From positions 2,666,001-2,730,000 of the forward strand of contig NZ_CP011454.1 in assembly GCF_000695095.2 (NCBI RefSeq): a DNA stretch of 64,000 bases, given 5' to 3'. Each line of letters starts with the position of its first letter. Position 1 is the first letter of the stretch. Below the pieces are notes generated by a model. It was not told the DNA's origin and made no database searches. It saw nothing but the letters and a program-made list of their open reading frames with translations. The translations under genes were made by a program, and so were the position numbers. Shown in pieces: positions 1 through 7,545 of this stretch. The stretch comes from Gemmatimonas phototrophica (GTDB lineage Bacteria; Gemmatimonadota; Gemmatimonadetes; Gemmatimonadales; Gemmatimonadaceae).

Positions 1-966
1 GACGTAGATCTTCTTGTCGCCCTTGCCGAGTGCCGCGACCAGATCGCGCGGGGCGCTGGGGATAAGGGGCGCACTGACGGTCGGCAACAGGTAAGGCCCC
101 GGCATTCGATATGTCGCGCCGCTGTTGAGCCACCACAGATAGCCGTAGCCCGCATTGTCAGGAGTGGACGACTGCCACGACCGCGTGAACCAACTGGTGT
201 CGGTTACCACCGGGGTGCCGCTCCAGCGGCCGCGGGACATGGCCAGCAGCCCGAAGCGGGCCATATCGCGCGCCGTCGCACTGAGAATGAATCCAGGTTC
301 GCCGGTATCAAACGACAGCCGCCAGGTGCTGGTCATGCCAATGGCATTGAATAGCAGCGCCCGGGAAACAGCATTGATGTCCTGTCCAGATGCCCGCTGG
401 GCCACCTGAAACAGCTGGTAGTAGGCCGGGTTGTTGTAGTAAAAGCGAGTTCCCGGCGCCACCACCTGCTGCAGGGAATCATTGAGCCCCGACGCCATGG
501 ACAGCAGATCCCGCACCCGGATACGCGCCTCGGTGGCCGGACTGCGCGACCATCCAGCCCCGATCCACTGCGACGCCGGATCGTCGAGTGAGAGGCGCCC
601 GCTGGCGCTCAGCTGACCGATCACGGTGGACAGTACACTCTTACCGGCCGACGCAATGATGGAATCGGTGCTGATGGTCCACCCGCCCCAGTATCGCTCG
701 GCCACAATTCGGCCCCGCCACAGGATGATCACGGCGGTGCTTTTTTGCGTCCCCGCCCAGTCGAGCGCACTCCGCAAGGCGGTGGAATCCCAGCCAACGG
801 AGGCGGGGGCGATGGTTTCCCACGCGCCGGTTGCCGGCGGGTAGTGCACCGCGAGCGTGCGCGGGTCGGGGGCCTGAGACGGCGGCGTGGGCGCGGAGCC
901 CGCGTCGCCGCAGGCCACCAGGGGCAGCAGCAGGGCCATGCGCAGGAGGCGGGGGTATCCAGTCAT
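1..966 (-). CDS. serine hydrolase, beta-lactamase (class C) fold, lipoprotein; 3' end outside window
   Basis: Reading leftward from an ATG at 966, the frame stays open to the window edge, so the C-terminus is missing. The first 20 residues form a lipoprotein signal (hydrophobic ALLLPLV, lipobox LVAC with Cys19). The class C beta-lactamase/PBP-like SxxK nucleophile motif is present as SAGK (Ser106-Lys109), and a Tyr-x-Asn element lies in FYYNNPAYY near residue 175. Such proteins hydrolyse esters, amides or D-amino peptides in the periplasm; the substrate cannot be read from the sequence. It is divergent from the ROK kinase gene, with 53 bases between them. A true beta-lactamase is possible but less likely, because lipoprotein members of this family are usually esterases or peptidases. 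Confidence 0.85.
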   Translation of the reverse strand, partial: MTGYPRLLRMALLLPLVACGDAGSAPTPPSQAPDPRTLAVHYPPATGAWETIAPASVGWDSTALRSALDWAGTQKSTAVIILWRGRIVAERYWGGWTISTDSIIASAGKSVLSTVIGQLSASGRLSLDDPASQWIGAGWSRSPATEARIRVRDLLSMASGLNDSLQQVVAPGTRFYYNNPAYYQLFQVAQRASGQDINAVSRALLFNAIGMTSTWRLSFDTGEPGFILSATARDMARFGLLAMSRGRWSGTPVVTDTSWFTRSWQSSTPDNAGYGYLWWLNSGATYRMPGPYLLPTVSAPLIPSAPRDLVAALGKGDKKIYV

Positions 967-1012
967 ATCCCCATGGACGACCAAACCGGGGGTGGCGTTA
1001 GGGCGTTGCGCG

Positions 1013-1019
1013 TTATCTT
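1013..1019 (+). promoter_or_regulatory. -10-like TTATCTT box directly before the ROK kinase start
   Basis: TTATCTT ends one base before the GTG at 1020 and six bases before the ATG at 1026. If it is a -10 element, transcription would start at or next to the ATG. No good -35 is visible 16-18 bases upstream. Confidence 0.3.
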
Positions 1020-2042
1020 GTGGCCATGGCTTCCACCACGCCCTCCCCCGATTCGCAGTTCATCATTGGTGTCGACCTTGGCGGCACCAACATCGTCGTC
1101 TCCGCCATGTCGCTCGACGGCTCACGCCTGTTTGGCTCGCAGTCGGAGCCAACGCTGGCCATTGAGGGGGCCGATGCGGTGATTGCCCGCATGGCCCGCA
1201 TGGTGAACACCACGGTTGGCATCACCATGAAGGAGGCCGGCGTCCCCAAGAGCGCGTTTCTGGGCGTGGGGATTGGAGCCCCGGGCACGGTAGACCGAGA
1301 GACTGGTCGCGTGCTGGCCGCGCCCAACCTCAAGTGGTACGACTTTCCGCTGGTGGAGCGGATGGCCGAGCTGACGGGTTTGCCGGTCAAGATCGATAAC
1401 GATGCCAACTGCGCGACGTACGGCGAGTGGTGGCTGGGTGCGGCGCGGGGTGGTCGCAACGTCATTGGCGTCACGATCGGCACGGGCGTGGGTGGCGGCA
1501 TCATCATCGATCGCCAGGTCTATCATGGCTCCAGCGATGCCGCGGGTGAGATCGGGCATATCACGATTGATCTCAACGGGCGTCGCTGCGGATGTGGAAA
1601 CTATGGCTGCCTCGAGGCCTATGCTTCCGGCAGTGCCATCGCCGAGCGGGCGCGCGAAGCGCTGCTCAACGATGAGTCATCGGTGCTGCCGTCGCTGGTG
1701 AACGGCGATCACTCCAAGATCACCGCGGCCGTGGTGTACAGCGCGGCGGGTCAGGGCGATGCACTGGCCCTCGAAATCGTGCGTGAAACGGCGCGCTATC
1801 TCGGGGCGGGGCTGGCCAACCTGTTGAATGTGTTCAACCCCGACGTCGTGGTGGTTGCCGGCGGGGTGACGCAAGCCGGCGAAGCGCTCTTTGGTCCACT
1901 GCGCACCGAAGTGCGACGCCGCGCCTTCAAGAGCGTGTCGGACGCCTGCCGCATTGTGCCCGGCACGTTGCCCGGCACGGCGGGCGTGGTCGGCGCCGTG
2001 GCATCATTCATTTCACAAACCACTGGGCATCCCCCCGCGTGA
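1020..2042 (+). CDS. ROK-family sugar kinase (glucokinase-like)
   Basis: ROK kinases phosphorylate hexoses such as glucose or N-acetyl sugars with ATP in the cytoplasm. The phosphate-1 ATP motif GVDLGGTN is near residue 18. The ROK zinc signature is intact as CGCGNYGCLEA near residue 190, preceded by the GEIGH histidine ligand. The GIGAPGTVD and GTGVGGGII loops are typical of the family. The length of 340 residues is slightly above the usual 300-320. The start is either the GTG at 1020 or the ATG at 1026; the ATG gives a better N-terminus. The stop overlaps the next start (GTGA), so it heads a tightly coupled unit. The exact sugar is unknown; glucose is the default guess. Confidence 0.9.
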   Translation: MAMASTTPSPDSQFIIGVDLGGTNIVVSAMSLDGSRLFGSQSEPTLAIEGADAVIARMARMVNTTVGITMKEAGVPKSAFLGVGIGAPGTVDRETGRVLAAPNLKWYDFPLVERMAELTGLPVKIDNDANCATYGEWWLGAARGGRNVIGVTIGTGVGGGIIIDRQVYHGSSDAAGEIGHITIDLNGRRCGCGNYGCLEAYASGSAIAERAREALLNDESSVLPSLVNGDHSKITAAVVYSAAGQGDALALEIVRETARYLGAGLANLLNVFNPDVVVVAGGVTQAGEALFGPLRTEVRRRAFKSVSDACRIVPGTLPGTAGVVGAVASFISQTTGHPPA

Positions 2043-3079
2043 CCACGACGGCTTCGCACACGCCGACCACCAAACGCGTCGGCGTGATTGGCTCCTTTGT
2101 GTGGGATGTGCTGCACGGCCGTGATGGACGCAGCGTCCCGATTGAAGAGTGGGGCGGCATTACCTATTCGCTCTCGGCGCTCGATGCGGCGCTCCCCGAC
2201 GACTGGGAGATTGTACCGTTGGCCATGGTTGGTCAGGATCTTGTGGAACGTGCGCAGTGGTATTGCCGCGGACTGCGCCGCATGGCGCCGGATGCCGCAC
2301 TCATTGGCGTACCGTATCCCAACAACCGCGTGGAGCTGCGCTACCTCGATGATGAGCGACGTACCGAGCATCTCACGGGCGGTGTGCCTGCGTGGACGTG
2401 GCTGGGACTCAAGCCGGTGCTGGACGCCGCACGTCTCGACGCGCTGTACATCAACCTGCTGAGTGGGTGGGAGCTCGACCTCGAAACGGCGCAGCTCATT
2501 CGCGCCCACTTTCAGGGTCCCATTTACTGCGATCTGCATATGCTGGTCATGGCGGTCCAGGCCGACGGGCTGCGCACACCGCGGCCCCTGCCCAACGTGG
2601 CAGAGTGGTGTGCCTGCTTCGACGTCATGCAGGTGAACGAAGATGAGATGCGCCTGATGGCGCCCGACTCCATGGCGCTGGCCGCAACGGCCATGGCGGC
2701 CGGGGTGTCGGTGTTGGGCGTCACGTTGGGCAAGCGGGGCGCCGCGTACTTTGCCGCGCCCGGGATCGAATCGTTGCACGACTTGCCTCCTCGCAGAGGT
2801 CACAACGTTGCTCTATCCACATCACCTCGTGGCGGCGCCGGCGCGCTCGGTGCGCTGCGCACCGCGCTCGTTCCTGGCGTGCCGCCGCGCGTTGACGGAC
2901 CGGGAGATCCCACCGGTTGTGGCGATGTGTGGGGCGCCACCCATTTCTCCCGGCTCCTTGCTGGTGATAAGTTGACTGATGCCATCGCGGCAGCCAATCG
3001 TGCTGCATCGCGAAACGTCGAACATCGTGGGGCCGCTGGCCTCTCGAATCATCTCCGCGGAGAGCTCAGCACCACGTGA
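2039..3079 (+). CDS. PfkB-family carbohydrate kinase-like protein
   Basis: This 346-residue protein starts at a GTG overlapping the ROK kinase stop by four bases. The N-terminus VGVIGSFVWDV and the following EEWGGITYSLSALDAAL correspond to the PfkB substrate-binding start and first glycine motif. The C-terminal signature reads DPTGCGDVWGA near residue 285, where the final Asp is the catalytic base of the family and Cys replaces the more usual Ala. The family phosphorylates ribose, fructose, adenosine and similar compounds. The central region is divergent, so the substrate cannot be assigned. Its coupling to a second sugar kinase suggests joint sugar metabolism or sensing. Confidence 0.8.
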   Translation: MTTTASHTPTTKRVGVIGSFVWDVLHGRDGRSVPIEEWGGITYSLSALDAALPDDWEIVPLAMVGQDLVERAQWYCRGLRRMAPDAALIGVPYPNNRVELRYLDDERRTEHLTGGVPAWTWLGLKPVLDAARLDALYINLLSGWELDLETAQLIRAHFQGPIYCDLHMLVMAVQADGLRTPRPLPNVAEWCACFDVMQVNEDEMRLMAPDSMALAATAMAAGVSVLGVTLGKRGAAYFAAPGIESLHDLPPRRGHNVALSTSPRGGAGALGALRTALVPGVPPRVDGPGDPTGCGDVWGATHFSRLLAGDKLTDAIAAANRAASRNVEHRGAAGLSNHLRGELSTT

Positions 3080-4020
3080 CGACTGTCATCAGCGTGCCGC
3101 CATCGCTCGACGAACACACGTTCGAGCAGGTGATTGAGCAACTGGCGGCCACGCCGGAAGGATCCAAGATCCTGCTCGATGCTCGGCATGCCCGCTGGGC
3201 CTCGCCCTACGGTCTCACCGCGCTGCTCTGTGTGCCGCAGGCGCGTACGGAGCGCATTGCCTTTGCCGTGCCCGAAAATCCGGATACGGTTTCGTACTGG
3301 TCGCGCACCGGGTTCTTTCGGCATGCCGCCGACCTGTACGAACTGCACGGCGCCGTGCCGCGTGCACGTGAGGCTCACGAAAGCGACGTGCTCCTGGAAA
3401 TCACCCCCATTACCAAGAGCGATGATGTGCACGGCGTGGTGGGGCGCATTCAGCAGAAGGCCGCCGACATTCTGCACGGGCAGCTCAATCTCGACACCGC
3501 GGTGACCGGCGCGTTCGGCATGACGCTCAGCGAAGCCTGTCAGAACATCGTGGAGCACGCGGGACTTGGCGGATGGGTGGCGGTGCAGACGTACAAGTAC
3601 ACCCGGCGATTGGGCCGCCGTGTCGTGGTCATTTCGGTGTGTGACGCCGGCGTGGGCTTTCGCAAATCACTGGAAAGCTCGCCGGGACATCGGCGCAGTG
3701 ACCGCTGGGACGATGCCATGGCGCTGGAAGATGCCGTCCTGCGTGCCGCCTCGCGCTTTCGCCATGGCGATGCAGGACGCGGCCAGGGGTTGGCCGGCAT
3801 TCGTCGATTTGTGGGGCGTTGGCACGGCAAGCTCACGGTACGCAGCGGCACGGCGCGCCTTGGCATCATTCCCGAATGGGACGAGGATGTACCCATGACG
3901 GAGGGGCTCCCGTTTTTCCCCGGCGCGCAGATGCAGATCATCATCCCTGAGCGGGTCGGGGAAGCGCCCGCACGCTCGGCAGGCGGTGGGGCCGCCTCCC
4001 GGGGCCGGAGCCGCCTGTGA
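3076..4020 (+). CDS. STAS-like plus HATPase (anti-sigma-factor type) signalling protein
   Basis: The first ~100 residues resemble a STAS fold (strand-rich, LLDARHARWASPYGLTALL). Residues ~125-300 are a GHKL/HATPase_c domain. The N-box LSEACQNIVEHA is near residue 152, the G1 box DAGVG starts at Asp190, and the G2 box GRGQGLAGI is near residue 237. There is no histidine-kinase phospho-acceptor helix, so a serine-kinase/anti-sigma (SpoIIAB/RsbW-like) role is more likely than a histidine kinase. Such proteins bind or phosphorylate STAS partners. GTGA overlaps link it to genes on both sides, and the next gene also carries a STAS-like domain. The STAS assignment is weaker than the HATPase one. Confidence 0.75.
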   Translation: MTTVISVPPSLDEHTFEQVIEQLAATPEGSKILLDARHARWASPYGLTALLCVPQARTERIAFAVPENPDTVSYWSRTGFFRHAADLYELHGAVPRAREAHESDVLLEITPITKSDDVHGVVGRIQQKAADILHGQLNLDTAVTGAFGMTLSEACQNIVEHAGLGGWVAVQTYKYTRRLGRRVVVISVCDAGVGFRKSLESSPGHRRSDRWDDAMALEDAVLRAASRFRHGDAGRGQGLAGIRRFVGRWHGKLTVRSGTARLGIIPEWDEDVPMTEGLPFFPGAQMQIIIPERVGEAPARSAGGGAASRGRSRL

Positions 4021-4604
4021 TGCACATTGATGTGGGACTCGTGCTGCGCGGCACCGTGTGCGATCTGTATTCCAATCTCGTCACCCGCCCCACCGGGGCG
4101 GCGGTACGTACGGCCATCGAACAGCAGTTCGGAGAGATTGGCGCCCCGGCCGTTACCACGATCGACTTTTCGCAGGTCAACCTGCTCGATTTTTCCTGCG
4201 CCGACGAAATCGTGGCCAAACTGCTGTTGCGGTTCACCAGCGACGACGGTCCACCGGGGTTTCTCACTTTCCGGGGCATTCACGAGGGGCACATCGACCC
4301 GATCGAAACCGTCCTTGAGCGACACGCGCTGGCGCTGGTCTCCTGGCACGAAGGCGAAGCCGAGCTCTTTGGCTGCGTCGAGGACGACGAGCGTGACCAC
4401 TGGCTGGTGGTGCGTGATCGCGGACCGGTGCAGGTCGAAACGGTCGCGCGCACGCTCAACGTGACAGAGGAGTTCGCCATGGCCCAGCTTGAGCGGCTGA
4501 CCCGGCGGCGTCTGGTAATGCGCCGAGATGAGGGGTATACCGTACCGGGAGTGGTTCAGGGCGGGCCCGGATCGCTACCGACCAACGGATCGGGGGTACA
4601 GTGA
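4017..4604 (+). CDS. STAS-like domain protein with C-terminal winged helix
   Basis: A protein of about 195 residues. Residues ~5-110 contain the STAS-like pattern IDFSQVNLLDFSCADEIVAKLL, resembling the STAS-like family found next to ATP-binding anti-sigma proteins (DUF4325 type; my recognition, not a search). Residues ~115-180 look like a small winged helix (VETVARTLNVTEEFAMAQLERLTRRRLV). A STAS module joined to a DNA- or protein-binding helix is a plausible output partner for the HATPase protein encoded just upstream. The GTG at 4017 and the ATG at 4020 are adjacent start choices; both overlap the previous stop. The stop overlaps the next gene by four bases. Confidence 0.65.
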   Translation: MMHIDVGLVLRGTVCDLYSNLVTRPTGAAVRTAIEQQFGEIGAPAVTTIDFSQVNLLDFSCADEIVAKLLLRFTSDDGPPGFLTFRGIHEGHIDPIETVLERHALALVSWHEGEAELFGCVEDDERDHWLVVRDRGPVQVETVARTLNVTEEFAMAQLERLTRRRLVMRRDEGYTVPGVVQGGPGSLPTNGSGVQ

Positions 4605-4951
4605 GCAAGGACGACGACACTCTGGGAGGTCCCGCGGGCGGCACCCGCAAGCTGGGACTGTTCAGCGGCTTTGCCCCGCCCGTACAGGTGGTGGGGTTCA
4701 TCGCCACCCGGAAGGGCGACCCGGACCGGGGGCCCCTCATCCGCATGCGTCCGGACGATGCCCTGGTCCGCCTCGTGACCGCGGGCGAACTGGTGCGTGT
4801 GGTATCGGAGCGTCGCTCGGAGTTGGCCGTGCTCGAAATGGACGAATCCCTCCCACGGGGTGGCGTGGTCCTCCGTGACGTGGTCGGGGCGTCGCCCTCT
4901 GAGCTGGTGCGCGTGCTCCGGGTGGACAATATCTCGCGCCCTCGTCCCTGA
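4601..4951 (+). CDS. small hypothetical protein in the kinase-ftsEX operon
   Basis: A 116-residue protein with no family I recognise. It starts at a GTG overlapping the previous stop by four bases and is 23 bases from the next gene, so it is very probably translated. It has no signal peptide or membrane segment. The C-terminal half (LAVLEMDESLPRGGVVLRDVVG) is strand-rich and faintly resembles the small beta-barrel end of molybdopterin-dinucleotide-binding domains, but this is too weak to assign. Its place between the STAS protein and the PLP-fold protein suggests a part in the same process. Confidence 0.7.
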   Translation: MSKDDDTLGGPAGGTRKLGLFSGFAPPVQVVGFIATRKGDPDRGPLIRMRPDDALVRLVTAGELVRVVSERRSELAVLEMDESLPRGGVVLRDVVGASPSELVRVLRVDNISRPRP

Positions 4952-4974
4952 TCCCTCACCCTCACCTCTTTCGC

Positions 4975-5949
4975 GTGCCCCATCTGCTGCATCGCCGGCT
5001 GGCCGACCTTGAAGGCGCCGAGTCGGCGCTCGTTCTGGCCAGTGGTCGTGCCGCCGTCGCGTGCACGGCGCTGGCGTTGTTGCGTCCGGGGGACCACCTG
5101 CTCTCCAGCATGTGGCTGCGGCCGGAAACGCGACATTTCTTCGCGCAAGAACTGCCGGCTCTTGGTGTGGAGGTCTCCTACGTCGATCCGCGGGAAACCC
5201 GTGGCTGGCGACGGGGATTGTCGCGCACGACACGGGCTCTTTTTGTCGAATCGCCGGTGCTGGAGTCGGGACGACTGCTTGACCTGCGCCCGCCGCGTAC
5301 GCTCACCCAGGAACTGGGGCTCGCGCTCATTGTTGACGCCACCGCCGCGTCGCCTGTGAACTTCACCCCGATCGCCCATGGCGTGGACATCGTGCTGCAC
5401 GATGCCACGCTGTTCCTCGATGGACACGGGCAGGGTGAAGCCGGCGTCGTGGCCGGTACCGAGGGACTAGTGGAAGAGGTGCGCCTCAAGATGGAAACGT
5501 GGGGGGCCCTGCCCCACCCGCTGGCGCGCGTCCAGCTCGACAACGGTCTCGCCACGCTCGAAGTGCGTGTCCAGCGGCAGAACAGCACGGCGCAGCAGCT
5601 TGCCGAGTGGGCCGAGGGGTACCCCGACGTCAGCGCGGTATTGTATGCCGGTCTCGCCTCACACCCTGACCGGTCGGCGTTCGAAGAATGGTTCAAGGGC
5701 GCGGGTGCCACGGTGCATCTGCGCCTGCGCGAGCAGCTCCACGCCGACATTGCGCCGGATGTTCCTCAGATTGCCGCGCACGCCTCGGCGTTGCTCGCCG
5801 GCGCGCCCGGTGCCCGCAACGTGATCACGCACATCGCCCCGGGGGGTGACGCGGGGTGGCTCCGTGTACACGTGGGGCTCGAGTCGGTGGATACCATTAT
5901 TGCGGCCCTCGTGTCGGCGATCTCCGCGCCCTCTCCGTTCTCCAGTTAG
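4975..5949 (+). CDS. Cys/Met-metabolism PLP-fold protein lacking the Schiff-base lysine
   Basis: This 324-residue protein aligns by eye with the cystathionine gamma-synthase/O-acetylhomoserine sulfhydrylase family: LADLEGAESALVLASGRAA (cofactor phosphate loop), VDATAASP (the Asp121 that contacts the pyridine nitrogen), then HDATLFLDGHG. In active members that segment reads SATK-Y-x-GGH with the PLP-binding Lys; here the position is Leu146. The protein is also about 60 residues short at the N-terminus compared with the usual 380-400, so it lacks the arm that contributes to the neighbouring active site. It is therefore probably a non-enzymatic scaffold or sensor. The start is a GTG 23 bases after the previous gene; ftsE begins three bases after its stop. 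It is intact and not obviously decaying. Confidence 0.75.
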   Translation: MPHLLHRRLADLEGAESALVLASGRAAVACTALALLRPGDHLLSSMWLRPETRHFFAQELPALGVEVSYVDPRETRGWRRGLSRTTRALFVESPVLESGRLLDLRPPRTLTQELGLALIVDATAASPVNFTPIAHGVDIVLHDATLFLDGHGQGEAGVVAGTEGLVEEVRLKMETWGALPHPLARVQLDNGLATLEVRVQRQNSTAQQLAEWAEGYPDVSAVLYAGLASHPDRSAFEEWFKGAGATVHLRLREQLHADIAPDVPQIAAHASALLAGAPGARNVITHIAPGGDAGWLRVHVGLESVDTIIAALVSAISAPSPFSS

Positions 5950-5952
5950 CCG

Positions 5953-6666
5953 ATGTCCGGGATTCTTCGCGTAGCGAACGTGTCGAAGGAATACCCACGT
6001 TCGGGTATGGCACTGCGTGATGTGTCCTTCGAAATGCAGAAGGGCGAATTCGTCTTTTTGGTAGGACACTCCGGTGCGGGCAAGAGCACCTTGCTCAAAT
6101 TGCTCACCATGGCCGAACGCCCGACCACCGGCGAAGTACGCGTGTCCGGCTACTCGAGCTTTTCCATCAAGCCACGGGAAGTACCGCACCTTCGTCGTCG
6201 ATTGGGAATTGTCTTTCAGGACTTTCGCCTACTCCCCGATCGCACGGCCGAACAGAACGTGGCCTTTGCATTGGAAGTCACGGGCACCCCCAACGCGCAG
6301 ATCGGCCCCAAGGTGGCCCGGCTGCTGACGCAGGTGGGACTCGCCTCCCGGGCCACGGCCTATCCGCACGAACTCTCCGGTGGCGAACAGCAGCGGGTGG
6401 CCATCGCCCGCGCGCTCGCCAACGATCCGTTTCTGCTGCTCGCCGACGAACCGACGGGCAATCTGGATGATCGAGCCACGCACGCCATTTACCTGTTGCT
6501 GCGTGAGATCAACGCCCGGGGCACGTCGGTCCTCATGGCCACCCACGACGTTGCGATTTTGCAACGCGCGCAGCAGCGATGCATTGAGCTCGATCACGGA
6601 CAGCTGGTCTTTGATGGCAACGATATGACCGCGCTGGTGGCCAGCATGCGCGGGCGGCGTCCGTGA
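5953..6666 (+). CDS. ftsE: cell-division ATP-binding protein FtsE
   Basis: FtsE is the cytoplasmic ATPase of the FtsEX complex. It uses ATP to drive FtsX, which activates periplasmic murein hydrolases at the septum. Visible motifs are Walker [10 protein letters not shown] (near residue 41), the ABC signature LSGGEQQRV, Walker [13 protein letters not shown] and the switch histidine in MATHD. The length of 237 is typical (about 222-230), with a slight C-terminal extension. ftsX begins seven bases downstream and an EnvC homologue follows, which confirms FtsE over other ABC ATPases such as LolD. Confidence 0.95.
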   Translation: MSGILRVANVSKEYPRSGMALRDVSFEMQKGEFVFLVGHSGAGKSTLLKLLTMAERPTTGEVRVSGYSSFSIKPREVPHLRRRLGIVFQDFRLLPDRTAEQNVAFALEVTGTPNAQIGPKVARLLTQVGLASRATAYPHELSGGEQQRVAIARALANDPFLLLADEPTGNLDDRATHAIYLLLREINARGTSVLMATHDVAILQRAQQRCIELDHGQLVFDGNDMTALVASMRGRRP

Positions 6667-6673
6667 GGCTCGC

Positions 6674-7531
6674 ATGAGGCTTGCTTTGCGTGAAGTGGCG
6701 CTGGCGTTTCGCCGTGCTCCGTTACTGGCCGTACTTGGTGTCGTGACGATCGGCTTTTCACTCTTTGCCTTTGGGCTGTTCGGGTTGGTGGCGCTCAACA
6801 TCCGGACGGCGTTGCGTGAGGTGGAGGATCGCGTGGAAATCCGTGCGTTTCTGGTGGAGGGGGCCAAAGATGCGCAGATCGATGAATTGATGCAGCGCAT
6901 GCAGAAGAACCCGGCAGTGGCCGAGGTGGGGTTCGTCTCACCCGATTCGGCCCTCATGCGCGCCAGGGCCGAATTGGAGGAGTTCCGCGATGTCATGGAC
7001 GGCGCGTTCCTCCCCGGGTCGGTTGAACTGCGGCTCAAGGAAGGATTGCGCGATCCAGCCACGGTGGCCGAACTATCTCGACGGCTGCAGACGTATCCGG
7101 TGGTGGAAGAAGTCCGTTATGGGCGCGAGTGGGTGGAGAAGCTGTACAAGATCAGAAACATTGCCGCGCTAGCCGGCACCGTACTGGGCGGGGTGTTTGC
7201 AATGGTCGCGGTGATCATCATCGGCAGTACCATTCGCATGGCCATTCTCGCGCGAACGCGCGAGATCGAAATCATGCGACTGGTCGGGGCCACCAACTGG
7301 TTTGTGCGTTTCCCCTATCTGCTGGACGGTCTGCTCAAAGGATTGCTCGGAGGTGTGCTGGCCGTCGCCATGTCGTGGGGCACGACCAACATTCTGGCGC
7401 GCTCGCTCATGCAAACCGAGTTCTTCAGCCAGGATCAGATTCTGCTGGGCATTCTGGCGGGTGGCCTGCTGGGCCTGCTGGGAAGCTGGTTTTCGGTGGG
7501 CCGTCATTTGCGCCAGGTCTGGCGCGACTGA
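6674..7531 (+). CDS. ftsX: cell-division permease-like protein FtsX
   Basis: A 285-residue inner-membrane partner of FtsE. A short cytoplasmic start (MRLALREVALAFRRAP) is followed by TM1 at about 18-42 and a large periplasmic domain at about 45-165 with the RVEIRAFLVEG and VVEEVRYGREWVE elements typical of FtsX. Three more TM segments follow at about 170-200, 220-245 and 255-278. The periplasmic domain binds the murein hydrolase activator, whose likely gene is 14 bases downstream. FtsX does not transport a substrate; it transmits the ATPase cycle across the membrane. Confidence 0.93.
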   Translation: MRLALREVALAFRRAPLLAVLGVVTIGFSLFAFGLFGLVALNIRTALREVEDRVEIRAFLVEGAKDAQIDELMQRMQKNPAVAEVGFVSPDSALMRARAELEEFRDVMDGAFLPGSVELRLKEGLRDPATVAELSRRLQTYPVVEEVRYGREWVEKLYKIRNIAALAGTVLGGVFAMVAVIIIGSTIRMAILARTREIEIMRLVGATNWFVRFPYLLDGLLKGLLGGVLAVAMSWGTTNILARSLMQTEFFSQDQILLGILAGGLLGLLGSWFSVGRHLRQVWRD

Positions 7532-7545
7532 CACGGGGTCTCGAC

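Noticed and set aside
1796-2803. 335-codon open frame on the - strand
   Set aside because: Shadow of the ROK and PfkB-like genes; His/Arg/Gly-rich product typical of antisense frames.
7129-7545. Longer N-terminus for the EnvC-like protein
   Set aside because: The extension would overlap ftsX heavily and hide the signal peptide that begins at the ATG at 7546.
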